Position numbers and translations under genes: made by a program. DNA of 40,136 bases. Origin: Halovenus carboxidivorans (GTDB taxonomy: Archaea > Halobacteriota > Halobacteria > Halobacteriales > Haloarculaceae). The DNA lies in contig NZ_WUUT01000004.1 of the NCBI RefSeq assembly GCF_009831575.1, positions 1 through 40,136 of the forward strand. Reading direction: 5' to 3'. The notes under the pieces were generated by a model, which was not told the origin of the DNA, did not search any database, and worked only from the letters and a program-made list of their open reading frames with translations. This document shows positions 7,674 to 15,372 of the stretch, piece by piece (the stretch's first letter is position 1; each line of letters opens with the position of its first letter).

Positions 7674-8719
7674 CAGTCGTCACCTCCTGCGAGATCGAAG
7701 TTCGGTTCTGTGTCCGTCACGCCCGAGGGTGGGTTCACCCACATGTCGTCGTAGGCGTCCTCGGGGTCCGGTTTCGGCTGGTCTTTGGCCCACTCGATGG
7801 CCTCCTCGACACGGCTCTCCGCGCGCTCGCGGATCTCCGCCAGCGTCTCGTCGTCGACGCCGTGGCTGCGCAGATCCGCCGCGAGACGTTCGATGGAGTC
7901 CCGGCGCCGGTGAGCCTCCTGATCCGCCTCGGATCGGTATGTCTCGGGGTCGCCCATGAAGTGGCCCATCCGCCGGTGGACCTGCACCTCGATGACCGTC
8001 GGTCCGTTGCCGTCTCTGGCACGCCCGACGGCCTCCCGGGCGGCCTCGGACACCGCGAGCACGTCGTCCTGATCGACTCGGATCCCCGGCATATCGAAGC
8101 CGTCCGCCCGACGGGAGCCGTCCTGGGAGTCCGCGACCCGCTCTTTGGGCATGCTGATCGCCCAGTCGTTGTCCTCGATGATGAACACGACGGGCATGTC
8201 GTGGACGCTCGCGAAGTTCAGCGATTCGAGAAAGGCCCCCTGGCTGATCGCTCCCTCCCCGAGGAAGGCGACGCCGACGCTGTCCTCGTTTCGCTTCTGT
8301 GCCGTCAGACCCGCACCGACCGCCGGCGGAACCCCCTCGGCGATGATCCCGCTACAGGCGAAGTTCACGTCGGGATCGAACAGGTGCATATGTCCCCCCT
8401 TCCCGGAGGAGAGGCCGGTCTCGCGGCCGAATATCTCGGCGGTCATCCGCTTGAGATCGACCCCCTTCGCGATGGCGATGTGGTGCGGGCGATGCGGTGC
8501 CGTCACGGTATCTTCGTCGCGGAGGTGGTGACAGACGCCGACCGCGGCGGCCTCCTGACCCGCCGCGAGGTGCAACTCGCCCGGAATCTGGCCGGCGCTG
8601 ATGTCGAATCCGGGTGTTTTCCCCTCCATATACTCCTCCTGCAACCGCTCCTCGTACACTCGTGCCGTCACCATGTCCTCGTAGAATGATTTCATTTGTG
8701 TGGTGCTGACGCTTGTCAT
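7673..8719 (-). CDS. 2-oxoacid/acetoin dehydrogenase E1 alpha subunit
   Basis: A 348-residue thiamine diphosphate-dependent E1alpha. FYEDMVTARVYEERL opens the fold, SSGKGGHMHLFDPD is the conserved HxH-type contact region, and the TPP motif reads GEGAISQG...EDNDWAIS, with GEG instead of the commoner GDG. The loop RRADGFDMPGIRVDQDD and RMGHFMGDPETYR follow as in AcoA/PdhA. The start at 8719 is chosen because homologs begin about ten residues before FYxxM and a GGGGGG run lies 5 nt upstream; an ATG at 8755 would add 12 residues. It is the first gene of the operon; the AT-rich stretch around 8756-8810 probably holds the promoter. Confidence 0.9.
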   Translation of the reverse strand: MTSVSTTQMKSFYEDMVTARVYEERLQEEYMEGKTPGFDISAGQIPGELHLAAGQEAAAVGVCHHLRDEDTVTAPHRPHHIAIAKGVDLKRMTAEIFGRETGLSSGKGGHMHLFDPDVNFACSGIIAEGVPPAVGAGLTAQKRNEDSVGVAFLGEGAISQGAFLESLNFASVHDMPVVFIIEDNDWAISMPKERVADSQDGSRRADGFDMPGIRVDQDDVLAVSEAAREAVGRARDGNGPTVIEVQVHRRMGHFMGDPETYRSEADQEAHRRRDSIERLAADLRSHGVDDETLAEIRERAESRVEEAIEWAKDQPKPDPEDAYDDMWVNPPSGVTDTEPNFDLAGGDD

Positions 8720-8983
8720 GAAACCCCCCAATCGTTGTTGGTTCGAATCCGACATAAAATTTGAGGGTGTCAAAAACCGATAGTACAACCGGTTTATTTC
8801 GTGTTTCGTGATGAACGCCAGCTGATGATCTACCTGCGGTGGTCGCTTCGTCTCCGGTTTCGTGTGTCCTGTTTCGTCTCGACTACTTCGCGCCGGGCGT
8901 CTCTTCGAGGCTTGATTGCGGACATTACAGTGGAAGATCTATTAAATCGAACAATATTTTGAATCGCGGGAAACGACACATCT

Positions 8984-9178
8984 ATGCCCTCCACCGAAGA
9001 CACCCACAGTAGCGGACCGAGTGAAAGAAGGCTCAGTGTGATTCTCTACGTCCTGGGTATCGTTACCGTTCTTTTCCTGACTTTCATGTTGCTGATTTAC
9101 GAAGGCCCCAACGCGCTCAGGATTATCCGGATCGGGTGGGTCGTCTCGATAGTGTACCTGGTTTCTAAGCTCGCATAG
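8984..9178 (+). CDS. Small two-segment membrane protein
   Basis: This 64-residue protein has a hydrophilic N terminus (MPSTEDTHSSGPSERR) and two hydrophobic stretches, about 18-42 (VILYVLGIVTVLFLTFMLLIY) and 49-63. No family is recognised. AT-rich TCTATTAAAT and AATATTTTGA motifs lie 20-45 bases before the ATG, fitting an archaeal TATA region for a short leader. It stands alone between the divergent dehydrogenase operon and the convergent lipoprotein gene. Confidence 0.6.
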   Translation: MPSTEDTHSSGPSERRLSVILYVLGIVTVLFLTFMLLIYEGPNALRIIRIGWVVSIVYLVSKLA

Positions 9179-9233
9179 GTGGGTTCGTCTTCCAACAGGA
9201 CACGCTGGTGCTGTCTCATTTGTTGGCGGGTCG

Positions 9234-9284
9234 GCCGCCAGTCACCCTGAGATATTGTGGATGCTATGGTCTCGGACTGGCGGC
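9234..9284. repeat. Inverted repeat in intergenic DNA
   Basis: GCCGCCAGTC (9234-9243) and its exact reverse complement GACTGGCGGC (9275-9284) are separated by 31 bases, between the converging small membrane protein and lipoprotein genes. It is too loosely spaced for a normal terminator hairpin and could be a protein-binding site or a trace of a lost insertion sequence. Confidence 0.4.
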
Positions 9285-9408
9285 TTGCGGTGACGGTCTC
9301 ACACAGATTGGTGAGAGTGGCCCAACAGTTCTGGCGTATTCCTGCGTAAAAAGATAAACATCGCCGTTCGAATTCAGCTGCAACCAGGGTTACCGACTGG
9401 CTCAGTCA

Positions 9409-10023
9409 CTATTCCACTCCCAGAATACGGGCGACATCTCTGGCGTCACGCACGTTAATGGTATTCGCCTCTGACTCCAGGCTATTACTCTGGTCAATCG
9501 CTTCGTTCGCACTCTCAATATTCCCCTCACGAGAGTATTTCGCAGCCTGTTCTGCTTGCCACATCGCCTGTTCCATCATGGATGCATGTTCCTCTGCATC
9601 ACTACAGATTTGCTGGACACGTTCATTGTTTATTTCATACGCGAGATCAAGTGCTTGGGCAAATCCTGATGCAGCGCTTGAGAAGTGCTGTTGCGCTGTA
9701 CTTGCTTCGCTCTCTGCTTGACCGTAATTCTCGGAGTTCATTGCGTTGACTGCGTTATTTCGCGCAGAAATACCGTTATTCAAGCTACCGAGCGCCTCGT
9801 TATATCTGTCAGCCAACCTCTCCCGAGTCCGCCGGTTCTTACTGTTCCCATCGTCGGACTCCCCACCAGAATTTCCTCGCTGGCCCACGCTCGGGGTGGT
9901 TGTATTTGTTTGATCTTCTTCACCCTCGTTCTTTCCACTCTCTTCTATCCAATTAGAACACCCCGAGAGCGCAACCGCAATCGCAGTTCCTGACCCAATC
10001 AGGAGGGATCGTCGTGAAGACAT
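9409..10023 (-). CDS. Tat-exported lipoprotein of unknown function
   Basis: A 204-residue protein opens with a twin-arginine signal, SSRRSLLIG, a hydrophobic core and the lipobox ALSGC (cysteine at 22), so it should be folded in the cytoplasm, exported by Tat and anchored by a lipid, as is usual in haloarchaea. After a Gly/Ser/Asn-rich acidic linker, residues 75-195 form long helices rich in Ala, Glu and Gln (NAMNSENYGQAESEAS, AEQAAKYSREGNIESA), which could be a helical repeat bundle. No enzyme motif is seen. An AT-rich TTAATTTTAAG about 35 bases upstream on the minus strand is a likely TATA region. Confidence 0.8.
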   Translation of the reverse strand: MSSRRSLLIGSGTAIAVALSGCSNWIEESGKNEGEEDQTNTTTPSVGQRGNSGGESDDGNSKNRRTRERLADRYNEALGSLNNGISARNNAVNAMNSENYGQAESEASTAQQHFSSAASGFAQALDLAYEINNERVQQICSDAEEHASMMEQAMWQAEQAAKYSREGNIESANEAIDQSNSLESEANTINVRDARDVARILGVE

Positions 10024-10412
10024 ACAGACAGACGGCGTCGGTACGACCTTAAAATTAACTCTACTTTAACATTAGATAACAACTACACTACAAGCATTTT
10101 GGATTTTTCAATTTAAATATAATGTCACCTGAACCCGTAGTGAGGTTGCACGGTAATGAGAACGGTGACCGGTCTGTACGACTCTGTTATTTCCCTGTTC
10201 TTCGTGACCTGAACCCGGACCCAGACGTGCTCGCTTCGCTGCGCGCGACCGGTGGGGATTCAGATCCACACGTCCGCAGAGCAGACGCTCGGCTCGCCAT
10301 TTTTATTCGTTCAGAAACGGACCCGCCGGGACTGAGCAAAACCGAAGGTTTTGCGAAGGTCGGCGAGGCCACTCACTTCCTTCCGTCGCTTCGCTCCGTC
10401 AGTCTTCGTGGC

Positions 10413-10474
10413 CTCGCCGGGATTTGAACCCGATTGCAAGACTCGCTACGCTCGTCTTGCGTGATTCAAATCCC
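10413..10474. repeat. Decayed att copy forming an imperfect palindrome
   Basis: Bases 10413-10431 match 19 consecutive bases of attL (10515-10533). The same block also forms an inverted repeat: GGGATTTGAA (10419-10428) pairs with TTCAAATCCC (10465-10474) and GCAAGAC (10436-10442) with GTCTTGC (10454-10460) around an 11-base loop. This suggests an older attachment site, or an integrase accessory-binding site made from T-arm-like sequence. Confidence 0.5.
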
Positions 10475-10509
10475 GTCTCGACCATTCTCGCTCGCAAGAA
10501 CTCGCTCCG

Positions 10510-10543
10510 ATGGACTCGCCGGGATTTGAACCCGGGGCCTCTT
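10510..10543 (-). repeat. attL: displaced 3' end of tRNA-Ala
   Basis: This copy is identical over 34 bases to 24297-24330. Read on the minus strand it covers the end of the anticodon stem, variable loop, whole T arm and 3' acceptor strand of tRNA-Ala. Sequence diverges at once on both sides, and no 5' tRNA half is present. Confidence 0.9.
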
Positions 10544-10594
10544 GCGCCGCGACAGGGCCTCCTACCGCCGATTTGGGGGAGGCCGTCGCGGCGC
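10544..10594. repeat. Strong hairpin abutting attL
   Basis: GCGCCGCGAC (10544-10553) pairs with GTCGCGGCGC (10585-10594) and GGCCTCC (10556-10562) with GGAGGCC (10578-10584), giving a 17-bp GC-rich stem with one 2-base bulge. It begins at the very first base after the att repeat and lies before the integrase promoter. It could be an integrase arm site, a barrier to transcription from outside, or an integrase autoregulation site. Confidence 0.6.
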
Positions 10595-10682
10595 GTGGGG
10601 TGCGAAGGACCGCCGCGGCTGCCAAGTTGGGTTGAGCGAAGTCCGACGGTGCGCACCCTCACGCGCGTTCGGTGGGAAAACC

Positions 10683-11690
10683 ATGAACGCAACACCACCA
10701 CACGAAGCCAAGAACCGCTACCTGAAAGACAAGTCCACCGACGTTACCGACTCGACTCTCTCGAACTACGAAACCACGTTGAACGTATTCTGCGGCTGGC
10801 TCACCGATGAGGCAGATGTGGATACACTCAATACGCTAAGCAGCGACGATACACAGAAATTCAAAGAATGGCGGCTCGAACGGGTGAAAACCATCACTCT
10901 CAAGAGCGACATGACCTGCATCAAGGGCTTTATCCGGTTCTGCGAACACATCAATGCCGTACCGGAGGGGATGCACAAGTTGGTTCGTGTGCCGAAACCG
11001 AGCCGCGAAGACGAGGTGTCCAGCGATCTAATCACCAGCGAGGAAGCTAGCGAGATCTTGGACTACCTCGATACCCACGAATACGCGAGCCTCCGTCACG
11101 TCATCTTCCGTACCCTGTGGAAGACCGGGATGCGGCGGAGTTCGCTGTACGCGCTTGATGTAGACGACTTCGATGACGGATCAAAGCCGGTACTCCGCCT
11201 GCGTCATCGGCCTGATACCGGCACGCCGCTCAAGAATAAGCGCCGAGGCGAGCGGGATGTGCGTCTTGACCGAGAGACAGCAGATGTGATAGCCGACTTC
11301 CTCAAGCACAATCACCCCAGCGGGACCGATCAACACGGACGGACGCCGCTACTCATGTCCACACAGGGGAAACGATGCAAGCCTTCCACCATCCAACGGA
11401 ACATCTACACCGTCACTCGGCCCTGCCACTACACCGGCGAGTGTCCCATGGGCCGCGACCTCGATGAGTGCGAGGCAACATCCTACAATACAGCGAGCAA
11501 GTGTCCGGGTTCGGTCGGCCCACACGCCCTTCGGCGCGGGTACGTCACCGAGGCATTGAACGCCGGTCAACCACGTGACGTAACTGCCGACCGAGTAGAC
11601 ATGACTACTGAGGTATTGAACAAGCACTACGATCACGCGACGAAAGAGGAGCGGATGGAACGGCGAGAAGACTACCTCGTTGATGTATAG
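10683..11690 (+). CDS. Tyrosine recombinase (island integrase)
   Basis: A 335-residue integrase of the phage/XerCD type. Residues 20-95 form a SAM-like core-binding domain (DSTLSNYETTLNVFCGWL). The catalytic domain has Arg151 in KTGMRRSSLYAL, the HxxR pair His281/Arg284 in GPHALRRGYVTEAL, and the nucleophile Tyr316 in NKHYDHAT. Between them are four cysteines (248, 254, 263, 274) that could bind zinc, an insert familiar in haloarchaeal integrases. The open frame extends back to 10542 but would run through the att hairpin, so the ATG at 10683 is preferred. It lies just inside attL and probably inserts and excises the island at tRNA-Ala. Confidence 0.9.
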   Translation: MNATPPHEAKNRYLKDKSTDVTDSTLSNYETTLNVFCGWLTDEADVDTLNTLSSDDTQKFKEWRLERVKTITLKSDMTCIKGFIRFCEHINAVPEGMHKLVRVPKPSREDEVSSDLITSEEASEILDYLDTHEYASLRHVIFRTLWKTGMRRSSLYALDVDDFDDGSKPVLRLRHRPDTGTPLKNKRRGERDVRLDRETADVIADFLKHNHPSGTDQHGRTPLLMSTQGKRCKPSTIQRNIYTVTRPCHYTGECPMGRDLDECEATSYNTASKCPGSVGPHALRRGYVTEALNAGQPRDVTADRVDMTTEVLNKHYDHATKEERMERREDYLVDV

Positions 11691-11821
11691 CGACTTCGAG
11701 TGAACATCAAGAGTTATTAGACACCACCGCATACACCAAAATGAGCGTCTTTGAGAGAAGACGTGATTTCAGTCCCTCACAGGGGATTGACTTTTACACT
11801 CATTAGTCGCAACTACTCCTC

Positions 11822-12892
11822 TTATCCCTCAAAATACTCAATTGCTTCGTCTCCAACAATTAACTCGACATCCTTATTCAGCTGAGATAGACGGGTTAAT
11901 TTATCTGTTTCTCTGTCCAGGGCAACCAGTACATCCCCTTCCGAAATATAGTGTCGGTCGATTTTCATGTCAAGCGATTTGACACAGCCTCGCTTCCGAT
12001 AGGCATAATCACAGGCATACCGCATGGCGTCAAGAGATTCCATTTCTTTTTTACCCACGTTCCCTCGATCTATATATATGGTTGGCTTCGGGTAGTGTTG
12101 GGAGCGTCGGATTGTTTCATTTCGGCTCGGAATCATACGCTCAAACTCGTACTCTTGTGATGTACTCAATCCATCTGCGTCGATCCAAGCATCTGAATTA
12201 CTCCCATCATCATAATACTCCCGCAGGTGTTCATAGATATTCTGTGCGAACAATGGATAGACTTCCTGCTCTAAATATCCCATAATAATATCTGCGGCAG
12301 AAAGTAGCGGGTACGTTTGATCTCCGTTGGGAACAATATTTAGGTGCTCTGATTGATCGCCCAATTCTGACCACATTTTATTATATTTCCCAGTGAAGTC
12401 ATCAGTCAATATATTATTTCTATTTTCTGTGGGTCTACTACCATCATTGTCAAGATACTGCCATATTGACACAAGATTATAATACGAAGATAGTTTCCCA
12501 GTCAGCAGTTCTTGAGCGTTTATTCGGTTATGTGAATGGTCGTCATCTTTGTAGATGTCAACCCACGAAGGTTCAAAGTATGTTTCTGTAATCTGTATAG
12601 TTTCAACAGAATTTATATCTAGTAGAGAAGTCGCAATATCAACCCGAGCTTCATCAATCCTCCAATCGGCGACCCATCTGTTAATATCTTTATTTTTTAT
12701 GACCTCGAATGGGACTCGGATATTGTATTTTTCTTTCTTTTCTGATATGACCTCTTTATAACTTTCATCGAAGTCATCAATATCCTTCACAGCGACTGCA
12801 ACAGAAAGAAGGCTGGCTCCTCCGGGCCGTTCACTGTCAAATCTCACTACCAAGGAATCCGAAGCAACCCAGCCATTGTTTGTCATACACAT
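11822..12892 (-). CDS. Unknown island protein, possibly DUF3800/RNase H-like
   Basis: The 356-residue protein is not recognised with confidence. Two places recall DUF3800-type RNase H-fold proteins: the opening LVVRFDSERPGGASLLSVAVAV (14-35, a strand with an acidic residue) and the late segment YPLLSAADIIMGYLEQEVY (194-212), like the Q/AADLIAG helix ending those proteins. The middle is acidic and low in recognisable motifs; residues 300-356 include a possible separate small domain (YISEGDVLVALDRETDK). The start at 12892 has a TATA-like ATTTATACTTATT about 20-30 bases upstream, fitting a leaderless message; 12886 is an alternative. It is AT-rich relative to the core and transcribed toward the integrase. 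A nuclease role is only a guess. Confidence 0.7.
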   Translation of the reverse strand: MCMTNNGWVASDSLVVRFDSERPGGASLLSVAVAVKDIDDFDESYKEVISEKKEKYNIRVPFEVIKNKDINRWVADWRIDEARVDIATSLLDINSVETIQITETYFEPSWVDIYKDDDHSHNRINAQELLTGKLSSYYNLVSIWQYLDNDGSRPTENRNNILTDDFTGKYNKMWSELGDQSEHLNIVPNGDQTYPLLSAADIIMGYLEQEVYPLFAQNIYEHLREYYDDGSNSDAWIDADGLSTSQEYEFERMIPSRNETIRRSQHYPKPTIYIDRGNVGKKEMESLDAMRYACDYAYRKRGCVKSLDMKIDRHYISEGDVLVALDRETDKLTRLSQLNKDVELIVGDEAIEYFEG

Positions 12893-12905
12893 TGTTTGAT
12901 GCTAA

Positions 12906-12920
12906 ATAAGTATAAATTAT
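12906..12920 (-). promoter_or_regulatory. Probable TATA element for the unknown gene at 11822-12892
   Basis: On the minus strand the sequence ATAATTTATACTTAT lies about 15-28 bases before the ATG at 12892. With the usual archaeal TATA-to-start distance of about 25 bases the transcript would begin at or next to the ATG. Confidence 0.4.
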
Positions 12921-13004
12921 GGGGAGGATAATGATCATGGATTCAGTAGAAGTTCGATCCCGTAACACGGCCAAGATTTCTTAACCACTGGGGTCTGGTT
13001 CGAA

Positions 13005-13619
13005 TCACTGATCAACTCCTCGACCGACCTCCTGAATAGCATCTAATGCCCGGCTCATTTTTTCCCTCACATCTTTGCCTACGCTGATCGTGTCTTGTGC
13101 GGCCCTTTCGTATCTTCGCGGACCAAAATCGGCCTCATATGGATATAACAGTCGTACTATTTGTACACCATCCCAAATTGGCCCATCCTCTGAATTCTTA
13201 TTTTCCAAACTCAGATTCTGTATACGACAATCTGTGTGCGTTATGTAGGAGTCTGCCTCCTCCAGAGATTTCCTCGCTTCTTCAATGCCAATATCGTCAA
13301 TGCGCTCATATGCAACCTTCTTGTGTAAGTCTTCGTCGCCTATTGTAGTCTCATCAATCTCATACCTCTCTATATGGCCACGAAGTAGTTGGTTTTCCCG
13401 CTTATATGCTGCTATCAGTTCATTACTGAGACGATATTCGTATTGTATCCTGAAATGTCGAGTATACGGCTCTGCTAATAGATCTATATACTCATCACCT
13501 CGATGTAGTGTGAATTTCAGACCAGATTCACTTTTTCTCTGAGCATATATCGAGTCGCCAGCACCCAGAGCATAAGCCAATACTTCTCCGACCGCATCAT
13601 AATATTCGTCAGCAGCCAT
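13005..13619 (-). CDS. Unknown island protein
   Basis: A 204-residue acidic protein with no motif that I recognise. The first 80 residues look like a compact alpha/beta fold (EYYDAVGEVLAYALGAG, FTLHRGDEYIDLLAEPYTRHFRIQYEYRL). Residues 75-135 are helical and charged, followed by ENKNSEDGPIWDGVQIVRLLYPYEADFGPRRYERAAQDTI. No signal or membrane segment is seen. It is on the same strand as the 11822-12892 gene with 112 bases between, and divergent from the next membrane protein. Like its neighbour it is AT-rich, which suggests they arrived together. Confidence 0.7.
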   Translation of the reverse strand: MAADEYYDAVGEVLAYALGAGDSIYAQRKSESGLKFTLHRGDEYIDLLAEPYTRHFRIQYEYRLSNELIAAYKRENQLLRGHIERYEIDETTIGDEDLHKKVAYERIDDIGIEEARKSLEEADSYITHTDCRIQNLSLENKNSEDGPIWDGVQIVRLLYPYEADFGPRRYERAAQDTISVGKDVREKMSRALDAIQEVGRGVDQ

Positions 13620-13736
13620 TCGTAGGCGTATACTGCGGGAAATTTTATTAAATTATTCACCACGATGAGAATCTCTGTTACTAAAATCAACTAACATTTA
13701 TAGTATCTGTAGTAACGTGACGGTAATCTACTGATC

Positions 13737-14252
13737 ATGAAAATTTTAATGTTGGCGTCTTATTCGCGAAATATGGCTGATGAAAATAATGAAGGTGATA
13801 AGGATAGTAATCCAGAAACCAGCGAAAGCGAAAATTCAGAATTTAATGTATTTACAGGGTTAGAGGACGCGGGTGATGACCGAAGTGGATCTCCGCCACA
13901 CGCACCAGAGAATGATAATGCGCCGACAACTGGTCAAATGGCAAACGAACAGCCTGACTTGAACAAAATCCTTGCAAACCTTGAGGATATAACCGACTTA
14001 ATAAGAGAATACTTTGAACAATCCCGAGAAAATAAGCGAGTAGAAAATGAACGAAGACAGCGTTACTTAAAACACCAAAGGAAAGTCATCTTTACGGCTG
14101 CGATTACATTTATTGTCGTTATTGGGATCTCGGCCCTGATGACATTCTACAATGCTCTCAGTGGAGATGCTTTCACTTTTGTGCTGGGGACACTGTTTGG
14201 TGCTATTCTCACTTTCTTACAGAATATGCTGGGTGCGAATAGTGAGGACTAA
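13737..14252 (+). CDS. Acidic coiled-coil protein with two C-terminal membrane helices
   Basis: The 171-residue protein has a disordered, acidic N terminus (about 12-75), a charged helix likely to form a coiled coil (76-117, with EYFEQSRENKRVENERRQRYLKH split over its length), and two hydrophobic segments (118-138 and 146-166) joined by a short loop containing SGDAF. Cytoplasmic domain plus two-helix hairpin is a layout shared by many small membrane effectors, but no family is recognised. The start at 13737 lies about 36 bases after a TTTATAG box (13697-13703); Met13 at 13773 is an alternative start that would drop MKILMLASYSRN. It is divergent from the unknown gene at 13005-13619. Confidence 0.65.
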   Translation: MKILMLASYSRNMADENNEGDKDSNPETSESENSEFNVFTGLEDAGDDRSGSPPHAPENDNAPTTGQMANEQPDLNKILANLEDITDLIREYFEQSRENKRVENERRQRYLKHQRKVIFTAAITFIVVIGISALMTFYNALSGDAFTFVLGTLFGAILTFLQNMLGANSED

Positions 14253-14477
14253 CTTGCGTTGATATCCTTAATTCACAGCAAGTTCGTACCGTCTTATTCT
14301 GGAATACGACTAACCCACCGATGACGAACCGAATAAAATTCCAGAGAAGCCATCCCATCCTCTTGAATAATATCCACCAAACTCACGGGAATTGATACCG
14401 GTCCTGAAATTATATTAACAGTGAGTTAGAATCTACCTGTCGTCCCACCGTCGCGGTAGCCTATACCGATAACAACC

Positions 14478-15287
14478 ATGGATATTGAATTACCATCTGA
14501 CAACGATCAAGAAGATGATTCCGTGTTTGGTGGCCGTATTGATGCCTATGAGGCGTACTGGCTGTACGTTGACGGCGTGAGATACGTCGGTCCCGCATTA
14601 GAGCAGTCTGAAGCCACAAAACAGGACGAGGATCGTTCTCCGCTCGCTTGCCACTATAATCACTTCTATGAAAAGAAGGAAGAATACAAGGATAGGTGTA
14701 AGGATCTTCCAGGGTCCCTTCCTAAATACAAAGATCATTTTGAAGAACCGCGGGGTGATGTCCGAAAGATTCCAGAACACCGGCTGTCTGATTTAGGACT
14801 CGGTCAGGAGGGTGATGATCCAATTTGGCTTCCCCCAGAGTACGAGTTGCCGGATGTATGGGAAAATGATCTCGATGAAATGGACGAGCCGGAGCTTCGG
14901 GACCTTGTCGAGAAACTTCGAGAGGAAAAGAAAGAATTGAAACAAGAACGCGATGATCTGCGCGAGAAATTAAAACAGGTTCGGCAGTCGTTGACGAGTT
15001 TTCTTGATGATGAGTCGATGAATAAGAGCGACGGTGATTCGGCAGCCTACACCTGCAATAATTGTGGCCGGGCATTTGAGTCCCGAGCAGCTCGGAACGG
15101 TCACAAACCCCACTGCGATGGCGTGTCTTCTGGCAATCGTGCTTCGGATGATAACGCGTCCCGGCAAGACTTGGCTCAACTTGCTGAGGACCTACCCGAA
15201 ATATTGGAAGAACAATCGGACACAGATCATGAATCCGCTGAGGAGGAGCTGAAGAATCTAAATCATCTGCTTCAAGGTAGCCTGTAA
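14478..15287 (+). CDS. Coiled-coil and C2H2-type zinc-finger protein
   Basis: A 269-residue protein of unknown role. The N-terminal 130 residues include aromatic-rich AYEAYWLYVDGVRYVGPALEQSE and PIWLPPEYELPDVWEN. A strongly charged helix (136-175) should form a coiled coil, followed by a zinc finger: Cys193, Cys196, His209 and His212 or Cys213 in YTCNNCGRAF...RNGHKPHC. The acidic C-terminal helix suggests a protein-interaction tail. It ends 85 bases before hsdM and shares its strand, so it may be co-transcribed with the RM genes. It might be an accessory or control protein of that system, or independent cargo. Confidence 0.7.
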   Translation: MDIELPSDNDQEDDSVFGGRIDAYEAYWLYVDGVRYVGPALEQSEATKQDEDRSPLACHYNHFYEKKEEYKDRCKDLPGSLPKYKDHFEEPRGDVRKIPEHRLSDLGLGQEGDDPIWLPPEYELPDVWENDLDEMDEPELRDLVEKLREEKKELKQERDDLREKLKQVRQSLTSFLDDESMNKSDGDSAAYTCNNCGRAFESRAARNGHKPHCDGVSSGNRASDDNASRQDLAQLAEDLPEILEEQSDTDHESAEEELKNLNHLLQGSL

Positions 15288-15372
15288 ACGCGTTCTTATT
15301 ACATCTATCTGTCAGGGAGGCTAATAGACACTCACCGTAGCAAATAACATCATCCGGCCAGATTGGACGGAC

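Larger units (their letters stand above)
10024..10682. other. Non-coding att-like region upstream of the integrase
   Basis: No believable gene lies here. It begins with an AT-rich promoter-like stretch for the lipoprotein gene. It then contains several sequences resembling the 3' end of tRNA-Ala or its T arm: GGACCCGCCGGGA at 10319, CTCGCCGGGATTTGAACCC at 10413-10431, an inverted TTCAAATCCC at 10465-10474, and the true attL at 10510. TGAACCC also recurs at 10130 and 10210. A plus-strand frame at 10122-10427 exists only because these repeats keep a frame open. Confidence 0.55.

Noticed and set aside
10122-10427. Plus-strand frame of 101 codons
   Set aside because: It is made of att-like repeats (tRNA T-arm sequence) and has no gene-like composition or start signal.
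10419-10474. Possible second complete tRNA
   Set aside because: Only T-arm-like pieces in opposite orientation; no cloverleaf can be formed.
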